Assembly (NCBI GenBank): GCA_947172415.1
Contig: OX359190.1
Location: forward strand, 2,852,001-2,916,000
Length of the DNA: 64,000 bases
Source: Chondrosia reniformis
Taxonomy: Eukaryota > Porifera > Demospongiae > Chondrillida > Chondrillidae
Direction: 5' to 3'
Shown here piece after piece: positions 10,041 to 22,300 of this stretch; the stretch's first letter is position 1, and each line of letters starts with the position of its first letter. The translations under genes and the position numbers were made by a program. Below the pieces are notes generated by a model that worked only from the letters and a program-made list of their open reading frames with translations, had not been told where the DNA came from and searched no databases.

Positions 10041-12959
10041 TACTATCAACAATCAGCGATACATTCCACATATATACTTACAGCAGGTCCTTGTGGACCA
10101 GGGAGATCAACATTTCCTTCTATGCCCGCATCTCCAGCATCACCCAGTTCTCCAACATCTCTTGGCTCACCACACATTCCCCTAGCACCCTTAAGCCCTA
10201 TTAGACCACCATCACTACCATTAGGTCCTTGGGCTCCCACAGGTCCACCATCTCCAGACCCTCCTCTTGCACCTCCGGCTCCTTGGTGTCCCACACGTCC
10301 TGCTGCTCCATCATCTCCTGGACTTCCAGCAGGACCTTGACCTCCTGTCAGACCATACAGTCGTAGCAATAAAATTCACTTCATATAATGGACAGTCAGA
10401 CATTTTCATGATAGTACTTTGTATGTATGACAGCTTACTGGTGCACCAAGATCACATCTTATTCCCGTAGCACCAATGGACCCTCAGCTCCCTGCACCTA
10501 AAGACACAATATAGCCATGGTAACAGATTAAACACACTTGGACCTGTTTTAAGTTGCATAGTAAGTATACCTTCAGGTCTGCCATCTTTGCCACGTTGAC
10601 CCTGGTTCTCCAGTCTGACCTTTAGGACCAGTAATTCCCTGTGGACCAGCAAGACCAGCAGATTCATCAGCTCCTTGTTCACCAGCTGCACCAGTTGCAC
10701 CACAATCTCCACCTGTTCCAGGTAGACCCGTTGTCCCGAGTTACTAGGACCAACTGCAGGTCCTCTGGAGCCCAATACATATGTATACATACCCATGGTG
10801 TGATATAGGTATATAGTAATTAGATTATGCAAAACAAAAATGGAAATGTACGCTTTAAGGAATTAACGCTATCTATTATTTGATTGATAAGTTGTAAAGT
10901 TTTATAACACAATACATAGTTAGCGTGTTCTGCTACATATATAGTTGAATCACCACCAGTTCAAACGAATGCAAATTTAACATTTGCCATATTAATATAA
11001 TAGGAGACAATACTGCATGAGGTACTGTTGAGGACAATTGTAGACTCCACAGCCTAGAACTGGTCAATAAAACCAATTGTCCTGTGAAATATAGTTTATT
11101 CCCTCTAAAATGATGTCTGAGAATGATTATTTGTACTTTGATCAACACTACAGTTATTCATATAAATGCTGTACTTACTGCTGCACCTTGTGGACCAGAC
11201 GATATAGAGACTCCCTTTGCTCCCTTAATACCATCAGTACCAGAAGCTCCACTTGCACCATCACCTCCAGGAGCTCCAATGTCACCTCACTACCCCACCA
11301 GTGAATAACATACAATATCAGTAATAAATATAGTGATAGAAAACATACTCAAGATATATCTAGTCTACAGGATGCCACCTATATATGTAAGATCTTTACC
11401 AACTCTTTAACTGACCTTTTCTCCTTGATCACATTGTGCTCCAGTAGAACTTATACATCTCCCTTGGCACCTTTGGCACCTTGTGAACCAGTTGCACCAG
11501 TAAGACCACTCACACCCTACAGAGAATGAAATGCAGTCGACCAACATACAGTATGCTTCAATTGGGCCCACTCATGAGGAGAATGACTATCAGGTTCTTG
11601 AATGCATACTATAACTATAATTTACCTTACTGCTGCTCCAGCTGTTCCAGAGGGAGGATTAGTACAAGGATCCCTGTGTTTACCATGGTCACCATGGTTA
11701 CCATTGCTGCCTGGATCTCCAACAGCACATACATTACCAGGTTCTCCATCAAAACCTCTGTCTCCCCTTCCTCCCTATATATTTGTTGAATTAATCTCCA
11801 TGTGGACCAGCCTTTGACTCCATGGTTACCATGGTAACCTACCTAATTGACCCCTTTAGCTCCTTTTCCTAGTTACTCCTAGATTGACCCTTTTAGGTCC
11901 TAGATTGTCATGTTCCATTTAATCCAGGCAATCCTTGAATACCTTGAAGAAATGATCATTATCTTGAACAAATAGCACTTTTGGCTCTGATATGTAAATC
12001 CACTCACTCTGGTACCTTGTGACCCTATGGGTCCCATTTCTCCATTCTGACCATGCAAGCTTGCCTTGGTCTCCACTATGTCCAGGTCGGCCATCCACAC
12101 CATTTTCACCAGATACACCAGGATTATCAGGTGATCCATCACAGCTAGAAGTGGACCCAACACTGTTACTATATTTGAAATGATGTACAAGTAGAAGTAG
12201 GAGGTGTCATCCTTTACATTTGGTACCAGACACACTTGCACTCTAAAGGGAAGGAGAATGAATGAATAACATTATGATATGAATAATTCAATTTAAGTGC
12301 TCTCATAATGTTATTCATGGGGTTAGTACTTCCTCATTAAGATCCTATGGAATGTAGACCTCACAAAACTACTACCAGACCTTAACATGTGACCTCCACT
12401 GGCTAGAGAGACTAGTTGAGAATATACTATCTCTGAGTAATTAAGGTCCTTTAGCATAACATACAGACCAAAACAATACCTCACTAAAGCAACACTAATC
12501 CAAAGGAATATAATCATATAGGACACTTAACTAGCTAAATACTGGAAGAGCATCTACAAGTAAATTTCATACATCATATTATCAAATCAAATATAATATA
12601 TTGTACAATGTATTGTAGGTACACTTCCACAGGTGGAAAGTGGATTTCAAATGATCAGAAAATCCTCATTAATCAAGTCAATTCATGCATATAGAAAACG
12701 ATATACCTTTTATTGAAAAAGTCTTTACATCTTCTTTATACATCTTTATACACTCTTTACATAGATAGCTAGAACTAGTTCCTACGATACAGAAAACAGG
12801 ACAAGCTTTACCTTTCATAACAGCTGCATGGAGGAGAATTAAATCATTGAGGTGGTGCAGTAGATTAGATATGTGATCATACTTCAATGTGCCGCAGACA
12901 AGAAAGTACATTTGGCAGGGTCAATAAACTGGGAATCTCATTCCCTATCCTCATGTTAA

Positions 12960-13092
12960 GTACAACTTGAAGGTCAGCCATCCTTGCCATATCCTGATCT
13001 TGTTCTCCAGTCTGACCTCTGGGGACCACTACTACCAACCAATACAGGAGCTCCCTGTTCACCAGACACACCACTGCAGCACAATCTCTACC
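12960..13092 (-). pseudogene. Decayed copy of a collagen-like exon
   Basis: Minus-strand sequence resembles the exon at 10571-10772 (same order of GGTAGAGATTGTG, AACAGGGAGCTCCTG-like and GGTCAGACTGGAGAAC blocks) but has no continuous Gly-X-Y frame. Unit 2 lacks it, because about 470 bp are missing there near 40738. It is a relic of an internally duplicated exon. Confidence 0.6.
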
Positions 13093-13394
13093 TGTTACAA
13101 GTACAACAAGTTGCATGTCTTTGAATTGAAGGATGTAGTTTGGTGAGGCTTGATTGAGTCAATATAGTGTTTGCTATATAAACATTTCGAAATGTGTTGC
13201 ATACCTTACTTTATTTGGAAATGTTTTCCTCCAAGAATAGCGGGAAAACACTCAGATCTGCCGCCAATAGTTAAATAAGGAATACGGTCGTTATAGTAAC
13301 GGCATAGTAACAGTGTGGTCAGTAAAGTATTTGCTAAGTAGTTCTCGGTTTTCAAGTGTTCAGTTTTTTTCTTTTGTTTGCCTTGCTGAGGATA

Positions 13395-16300
13395 ATGAAC
13401 GTGGAGAACGTAAGTTTACTTAATAGGTCTCTTGTTAGCAGTTTATAATGTTGTAGGAGCTAGTGTTAACTATTACTGGTCCGAATTCAGTGCCAAAATT
13501 AAAACTCGCTTAGTTTGAGATAATAGCCAAACTTTAAGAAAGTAATTAGCTACAGAGTAAGTGAACCTGTCGGGACTAACTGGCATACATTCAGAGACTA
13601 GTTTCTGTTCGATTGGGTTTGTTTAGAAAGGAATACTTGGCTGGCTCGTGTACTTCAATTACAGTTGTTGGGTCCGTGTAAAACCTAAACCAAACCAGTC
13701 AACTATAGAGCGAAGAGACACACGCGATTCATATCCTTTTAGGGGACAAGTTAGAAAGCGAGAAACTGATTCGTAATCTTTCCGTAACTGAATAACCATT
13801 CTGTTACTCTACTGGTGGCAATTAGCTTGTCACTGTAAACGTTATAAAGTTTAAAATATGAGCCATGCATGCACGTTAAGAATATTTAGACAAGAAGATT
13901 TACGGCACTTACAGGCCTCAAAGTGTTCTTGCAATAAGCTGCTACAGAACTTGCTCCTTCCATGTCATTCAGTTCCTCCAAACAGTGAATATTATATTTT
14001 CTTTCTTGTCTCTAATTAGGTATTTCAAAGTGACCTCTTGACAGCTGGAGGAGGTCACTTCCTTAAATCAACTGAAATACCGGAAGTGCCAATTGCAACT
14101 CGATTTGGGAAGGCAGTTGTAATTAACGAAACAGTATTTGTCTACGGGGGATATTGTGAAAATGCAACATCTCTACGGATCGTTCAGGTATACAATATAC
14201 TAACGAAGAAATGGTCAACACTACCTCCATCTCGGTATTCTCGCAGTGGAGCCACCATCATAAAAGATCAGTTAACTCTGATAGGAGGTAGAGACACTCT
14301 TTACACTACTACAAGCAAGCTAGTGACATGGACAGGTGAAGAATGGTTAGAGCTATATCCTCCAATGCACACTGCCCGATACAGTCCAGGTGTTCTTGCT
14401 ATTGGAGACTTAGTAATTGTGTCTGGAGGAAGAGGAGCAGATCACAGAAATGTAGACACAATTGAATTCCTGGATATTAACAATAGAAAGTGGATCCAGT
14501 CGAATCTGAAACTTCCTCTACCATTATCACTACACCACATGGCATTGTGTGGTGAATACATTTACATCTACTACTACACTGGATATTTTTGGAGAATGAA
14601 TAAGAAGAATTTTATGGCTTCACTTACCAATGATGAACATCACTGGGAAGAGCTCGAGAATGCATGGGACAGTTCGCTTTTACAATACAGCACCCTACCA
14701 GTCCTAGTAGGTCCATTTGGAATCTTCATTTTCGAGAAGGAGAAGTGGACACAAATTAGTAAAGAAACGTCTTATTTCAACACCTGTACGGCTTCCCTCA
14801 ACGGAACTACGTTTCTCACCATTGGAGGAAGTGGAGTAGGAGGACAATTACAGACAAGAGCTGTACAGTACGATATTGCAGTTGAGGTTAGTAACTTATT
14901 TAATTACAAAACATTACTTTAAAGTATTACAAGTCTTGTTAACATTCGTTGCGCGCTTCGTGTGCACTTTCTCCTTCAAATAGAAACATTAGAAGGTTTT
15001 ATTTCCTTCGTTAGAGTCACCTAACTTGTGCGCTCAGTGTACACGAAGCGCGTGTCAATGTTAACAAGACTTGTATTGCTTTAAAGTTCTCGTACGAGTG
15101 TGTCCTACGAACGCTCTCACGAGTTTAAGTGTTAACTTGTTTCCACTAACGGGGACTGTTAGAAGTCTTCTTGTATCATCCGCTCTTTGTATTTGAAGGA
15201 GAAAGTAGAGTGTGTACGTTTTAAAAAAGTGCCAAATTGTAAAACGGTTTCTTGCATATAATTTGCAGAATATTAATTTCTCGTCCTGTGTACGTTTGTG
15301 TGATTAGTTATAAGATGTTGCAGGAGCGCATAATGAATAGACACAATTAATAAAATGCTAACTAAGTAACAAGAATTTGAGTAAATTGCTACAAGTTTTA
15401 TTTGGCAGCCAAAAGTCGGCCATTTTACTAGTGAAAAATAGTCGTCAACGTCTAGATCTTAGGCAGATGATTACAAAGTTCTTAAATCAGGTTCTCCTTG
15501 TTGAAGTAAGTGTAAGAGAGATAAATAAAGTCAAATAGATTGTAATGTAATTAATGTACAAGTTATGTTAACATTTGTTGTGCGCTTCGCTTTAAAATAG
15601 AAACATTAGGAGGTTTTATTTCCTATTTTCAATGTTAACAATTAAGACTTCTATTGCTTTAGATTAATGTTCTCGTACGAGTGTTTCCTACGAGTGCTGA
15701 TACGTACTTGTTTAAGTGTTTCCACTAACGAAGACTGTTAAATCTTCCTTGCTCTTTACATTTGAAGTGAGAAAGTAAAGCGCTCAAAGTGTTATCCGCT
15801 AGAATTGTTAGCTTCATTGTCTGATTACTTAGAGTGTTTATTGTCTCGTGTACGGTACATCTCGTAAAAAAGTAAACTTTCGACGGGCGTAGAACTTTAT
15901 ACGGACGGCGTACGGGTGGGGTGTAGCACGGGCGTATCTCTATTTAGCTACGGATCATCTACGGATACAGCTACGGGCGTTTTTAAAAAATAATACGGAA
16001 GCCAAAGGCAAACAAACTTACATTAGCACTTCGGGCGCAAACTTATTAAACTATGTAATTCGGTGCCTTGCAAGGTGTGACATGCGAAATCAAGATCTTG
16101 TCGGCAAGCTCACTTAAACTTGTACACGCCACCTTTTGTAGTTACGTATCCTTCCGCTGCTAAGCATTTGACGATTTCTCTCTAGAACTTCCCTAAACGA
16201 CGATGACAGAGAATTCTCTGCTTCAAATACTCTAAATACGCCATTTTTGACTTGCGCGTAGTGAATATAAAAGTTACGTAGAACGAAAACCTTAAAAACA

Positions 16301-19300
16301 ACTATAAAACACCTTGATTCGATCGAAAATGTAAGTGCAACAAGTAGGTGTTAAATATTTTTTATTAACAAACAAGCCGTTCGACATATCCGTAATTTTT
16401 AAGTACGGGCGTAGATTGCAAAACGTGCGGGTCTTACTACGGCTTACCTACGGGCGTAGCGGAAGCGTCCTACGGAATTACGACGGTAGACGGCATGGGT
16501 GGCCTACGCCCGTAGAAAGTTTACTTTTTTACGAGATGTACCGTATGTAGACCTACGTACGTATACGTATATGTTTCATCTTGAATGTTTTCTCGTCCTG
16601 TGTACGTACGAGTGATTTTTTATAGATTGTTAGTTGAGCCACTTGCCAACAGCAGAAAGGGTAAATTGCTACCAATTAAAGTTTATGCTGACAGCCATTT
16701 AGCAGTGAATATGTTGTCATAATGCTAGTCAGATCATTCGACTGAGAGAGGTACCGTATTTTTAAATCTGGTGTTCCTTGTTCAAGTAGCATAAAGGTAT
16801 AGTAAAATAGTTTGTCAGTAACATTATCATCAAGAATGTAGCATTCTTATCATTTGAGAATGATATACTACATTGTTTGTGTTGTATGATTCATTTTTAT
16901 TGAGATTGTATTTAAAAACAAATTTAACGTTTCAACCCAGAGGTCTTCATCAGCATAATAATTTATGCACCACCAAAATTCTCAAAATATTTATACGTAC
17001 GTAGACGGCCATTTTTCTAACACACTGCTTGGAAGATGTACGTACATAGCAACTAAAAGCTATCTAGTATAAGGAAACTCTTTGAATCTATGTACGTACG
17101 TACGACAGTGTGTTAGAAAAATGGCAAACAACGTATAAATATTTTGAGAATTTTGGTGGTTCATAAATTATTCAACCTCTTTTGAGGTCCATAAACACAC
17201 AATGCAATTAGCCTCCTACCAACACCTACTCACATGTGAATTGATCTGGTTGATTTGAAGAGTTACTAATAATACTGTTTCTCTAGACACTCAAAAGTCA
17301 AAGATAAACCATTATAAGAGGAGTTAGTTGCTGAATCATCATTTTATACCTATGTATGGCCTGACATGTACGTATGTATACACTGTGATTGCTACATAGC
17401 ATGTGCATTGTGTAGGGAGTAACGTGTAAAGCTCTTAGAAAAGTAGACCACGTACCCACAACTAAGATACCATTGTGCTAGCACAGCCTTCAAAGGCCAT
17501 AATGATTTAATTTATGCAGGCTATCATATTTTTACTCATTTAGACACTACTGAAAAGTCCTTATGCGTACACTTGTGGGATTGACTGAGTTGTGATAAAT
17601 GGTTACCTATTGTTCCCCAACATTCTTGTGAAGCTACTGTTTATCATAATGTGTTATTTGTCACTTGTAATGTAGACGCAACATAATTAAGAAATTAAAT
17701 TATTTCCGATAATTCCTAAAACGTATGGTATTTGCAATTGATTTGCAAACATCTCATCTTTTTGAATATTGCATGATTGAACCAAATATTCCAAAGTCCT
17801 GATCAATCCATGTTTGATAATTAGTGACCTTTTAAGTGTTTGTTTATAAACACAACTTGCACTGTGCATAAAATTATGTCCACACTGTATAGGAATAATC
17901 TGATATACCATTTCTCTTACATGCCATATCTACTTTAGGGAACTAAACATAACGAGTGTTTTGGATTAGGATACAGAGTTTCTCTTTCTCTTCTTCTCCA
18001 CTGGGGTTTTGGAACAATTGACAATTTGAGTGTTACTTTATAACGTTTATTAAGAATAAGTTGTTCAACTTGGGTCAGTTCTGTACCTTATACTAGACTG
18101 CTTTTAGTTCTATATTTGGACATCTTCCAAGTAGTGCAGTTAACGTATTAAAAGATACATTAATACAGTGGGGATTAAAAGTAGTTAGCCATGTAACATG
18201 CGTTTTCACTATAGTACTCAATTACTCGCACAAGTAAAATGCCAAAGGTGCTAATTTCAACGAAATTTATTGTTTATTTGCGCCTCTAAAGTTGATTCTT
18301 AGGTTTGAAAGTCACAGCTGAGATGGCAGCATGTTTTCTTGGCCTTTGTTTCTCTTCTGCATAGTCTTTTTAGGAGAAAACCAATCCATTAAATCAACCA
18401 TAGTTGCACTATAGTGCTGAGTGATTTTCATTCCTAAATTGATCTTGGATAGGTTGCCAATGATATGTCTGACATTAATTCGATGTATGTTGCATCGATC
18501 TTTCGATTTCAGCCACTGTATAGAGATATCTTTTCTTGGCATTCTTACGCTTGCAATCTTAAACTTCACACCAAAATATATGCACTGTTATAATATAATC
18601 GTTGTGCCAAAAGTGTTAACAATTGTGAGTAAAGATACTCGAGGAGTAGCACACGTTTAAATGGTTAGCTATACCCCACTGTACATTGCTCAAACTGATT
18701 TGGTGTAGTGCAAAATACATACGTACCTCTAAATGTTGTAATGTTGTAATATCTGTGTAGCCTGTACATTAGACTAGTCAATCTCATTCTAAATTAAAGT
18801 GTACATCCTCTACTTCATGATTGAAGTAGCTCATGACTATACATAAACTCTACAAGTGAAGTAGCACTACACTCGTAGCTATGACAATAAACAAGATATA
18901 CTGTATATAGTATTAAGAAGTTTAGAAAAGTCAGTAGAATTCATGAAAGGAAGCCTTGAAAGTTAATTTAGATAATAGAATATATTTTAACATATGATTG
19001 TTTATTGTCAAACATTAAATACAAATTCCTGTACTCCTTTTAGTGTTAGGAGCAAATGAAATATTTCTGTTACCTACCAGAGAATATGTTAAAATGAACC
19101 TATAGACTTTAGAACTGTAAATATTGAGCCAAGACAATTGTTGGAACTATGTAAATATGAAATATACAATTATAATAATTGACAATGTGTAATTTACTTC
19201 TATTTCTGATATATGATTGGTTTTGTAGTGGTATGAAGAAGCCATTAAAGGACATGGCTCAGTTGAGGTTAACATCAGTTACTGTTTCCTGACAGGAGGC

Positions 19301-22300
19301 CCTCGAGTTGGTAAAACCTCGCTGAAGCACTACCTGCTCTACAACACAGCAAGAGAAGACAAAACTAGCACTGGTATGCTGGAAGCTCCTGAAGTGGCCA
19401 CCATTGTTGAGGATGGAAACACAAACAGAACAACAGATCGGTTGGAGGAATACCAGAGAGAAGAAAACCTGAGAATGGTAGGCCAGGGGAAGGGAAGCCA
19501 GGGAGAGGAAGGCCAGGGAGAGGAGAGCCAAGGAGAGGAAGGCCAGGAGAAGGGGAGCCAGGGAGAGGAAGGCCAGGGAAAGGGGAGCCATGGAGAGGAA
19601 GGCCAGGGAAAGGGGAGCCAGGGAGAGGAAGGCCAGGGGAAGGGGAGCCAGGGAGAGGAAGAGAAGTATGATTTCATTAAATGTTCTGCAGTTGGTTCTT
19701 CCTGGAATGTTTTAACAGATGAAAAGCTAGGGCAGCTTATTTCAAAGGTTAAAATGGAGAAAAGGGAGGTCTTTCCAGGCAGCACTCTAGAAGCCCCACC
19801 TGCCTCTCCTCCACAGGCTTCATCTAATGATGCCACTTTACCTGGTGATATCACCAAGACAGCGGAGGTAGCCAGTGAGACGACCAAGCTGCCAACCGCT
19901 GTCTCCAATTCACCTTCTCCTCCTCCTAGCCATAGAGATGATACCACTGAGGCTTTAGCGGTACAAGACCCACTGGAGCTGCTGGAGCAAGCCAGGGACA
20001 GCTTCTTGCTGAAGCACAATCTCTCCACTGAAGCAGAATTTGATGAAGAGAAGTGTACGTTCGTTTACCTCCTGGACACAGGAGGCCAGCCCTCCTTTCA
20101 GAATGTCGTTCCACTCCTACTGGACTTTCCCTGCAACTTTCTGCACGTCTTTAATGCTTCAGAGAGGTTGACAGATCCGTATGTCAATGTTTTCTGTCGA
20201 GATGGAGCCACTGAAGAGAAGAGAGCCAACAGCCGTTCAACCTGGGAATTGATGAAGGAGTCCATTACAGCTGCCTACACAATGTCAATGAAGAGCAAGC
20301 GACAGTTGAAAGCATTTGACATGCCTAATGAGCCCCAACTTCGCATTTTCCTTGTTGGCACTCACCTTTCCCATCTTCCTGAAGATCCTGAAGCTAAGAG
20401 AGCTCTGCTGGACCACAACAAGAAGGTTCTAGAGGAAATGGACAACAAGCCTTATGATGGCAACAGGGTTTTCCCCCCAAAAGAGGTTGTCTACAAAGGT
20501 GCTAGTAGCTACTTTCTATTAGACAGTCAGCTACAGGGAGACAGCAAGATGAAGGATCACACTTACAAAGTAGTTAATGCCCTTCGCTCTCTGCTTGCAG
20601 ATTCCAAGAATCGGTTAGCATTGAAAGTCCCCAAAGTTTGGTTCTGCCTGCAACTTATCACATCTAGCGTAGAAAGGAAGATGTGGAAGCTCACAGAACT
20701 GAAAGAGTTTTGCCTCCGATGCCAATTCATCCAACCAGTAGATGCTGACGGACAGCTCCTTGCACTGCTGAACCTGTTTCATTGCCTTGGGTTCTATTTG
20801 TACTTTGACCTGAGTGAGTACAAAGAGCAGTGGATCTGTACAGATGCAACCTTTCTGTACAAGGAAATGTCCAAAGTGCTATCAGTCCAGTATGGCCCAA
20901 GTGAATGTCTAAGCACAGAGCTACGTATCTTCATGGAAAAAGGAGTAATTCCTGAAGCTGTTTCGGAGGCCTTGTTTCGACAGCTAGATATCAATGCCGA
21001 CATCCCAACAAGATGGCTCCTGAAGGTCTTGGTAAAAATTGGTATTGCAGCCAAAGTGAGAGAAAAGGAGACACGCTACTTCATTCCAGCAGCCCTTCCT
21101 GAGAGGCAGATCTACCTACCTGAAGCGTCTGTGGCCACTTTGGCATACACTTTCTCATTCCATTCCGTCCAAGATGAGAGGTATACCTGCATACCGACTG
21201 GTCTATTCCACAGACTGGCTGTGGACATTGCAAGTGGCAGACAAGCACTCAAGGAGGAGGAAGTGAGCCCAGTCCAGCTGAGAGGAAAGCAGTGGAGGTA
21301 CTATCACAAGCAATCAGGCTGTACACAGTTCATTTTCACACAGGAAAATGCCCACATTGCTCTTTCCCAAAAGGAAGACCTCATTCAACTCCAACTGTTG
21401 GTTCCTCAGCACTTTCCCAAGCTAAGTCTTTCCTTGACTGAGCTCTGCAGGCACATCAGAAAGGAGATGTACAAGCGCATTTGTTACGTGAGTGAGGTAG
21501 TCTTTGGTGCTGAGTTTCTTGAAGAGAAAGCCACTTTAGAGGACGGGGTCATTTGCAGTCACCAGAATTGTGAGGGCTCCAGTTTGCATCTTTTGCGATT
21601 TGAAGGTGACAACCAAAGAACAGGTCTGTGTACCAGACTGAACAAGATGACCGGACTAACTCCAAGAGAGTCTGTTTGGGTTGCTAAGGAACAGGACAGT
21701 GACACCAATGTAAGTTTTCATAATATTATTATTCAACAGATAAGTTTTTTCACGAATGTAGAACAATTTTTGACTGTACGTATATTTTGCATTCTGATCT
21801 TCTGCTACTGTCTCTATTATTGTTATTCTTTCAACACAAGTAATTATTAATTTTTATATCTGCTTCTGAATATATAGTTGAGCGTGGCTGGTAATGTGGA
21901 ATTTGATGGAGACCAGTTCCTTCTCTATAAAGACCAGTCTACCTGTACTGGAGGACCCGGAGTTGTTGGACAGCCAACACCATCTGACAACTCAGTAGAG
22001 TGTGATGGTGAGTGCGTATTCACTGTAACACTAAATAACGCACATTAAATTTTGCTTTTATGTACATTTATGTACATAATTTTGCACATAATATTGTTGA
22101 ATGACTCAGTGTTCATATTATTTTGGTACAGAGAGCTGGAAAGAAAAGCTCAAAGGCAATCACTGGGTTTACCTGTTGGGAAACCTCACTGTCGACAAGA
22201 TATGTGACCACCTCTACCAGGGAGTGGATGGAAAGTCACTGGTTACTGAAGAGGTGTATGATGAGATTGAGAATGCAAAGAGCAAAAAGGAAGCAAACAA

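Larger units (their letters stand above)
7429..12163 (-). pseudogene. Collagen-like Gly-X-Y locus, decayed (unit 1)
   Basis: Minus-strand exons of Gly-X-Y triplets: 12008-12163, 11631-11774, 11416-11516, 11179-11289, 10571-10772, 10439-10491, 10082-10354, 7862-8022 and 7429-7602, plus a badly decayed one near 11800-11940. Most begin with a Gly codon in phase 0, as collagen exons do. Lesions seen: exon 11416-11516 loses one base and runs into TAA; 7862-8022 is 161 bases and shifts frame; 10439-10491 has a one-base loss absent from unit 2. Acceptors at 10355 and 10773 have changed from AG to AT or TG, and several Gly codons are replaced. A Tigger element sits in the intron between 8022 and 10082. 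The original gene would encode a secreted triple-helical collagen; no signal peptide or C-terminal domain was found. Confidence 0.82.
14887..19228. other. 4.3-kb receptor intron dense in transposon remnants
   Basis: Holds two diverged direct-repeat blocks (about 14927-15330 and 15555-15870), a private TA-flanked element (15853-16543), a foldback with hammerhead-like core (16930-17175) and a 516-bp element (18166-18681). No exon recognised. The unit 2 intron (42528-46276) has the same layout minus the element at 15853. Confidence 0.75.
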
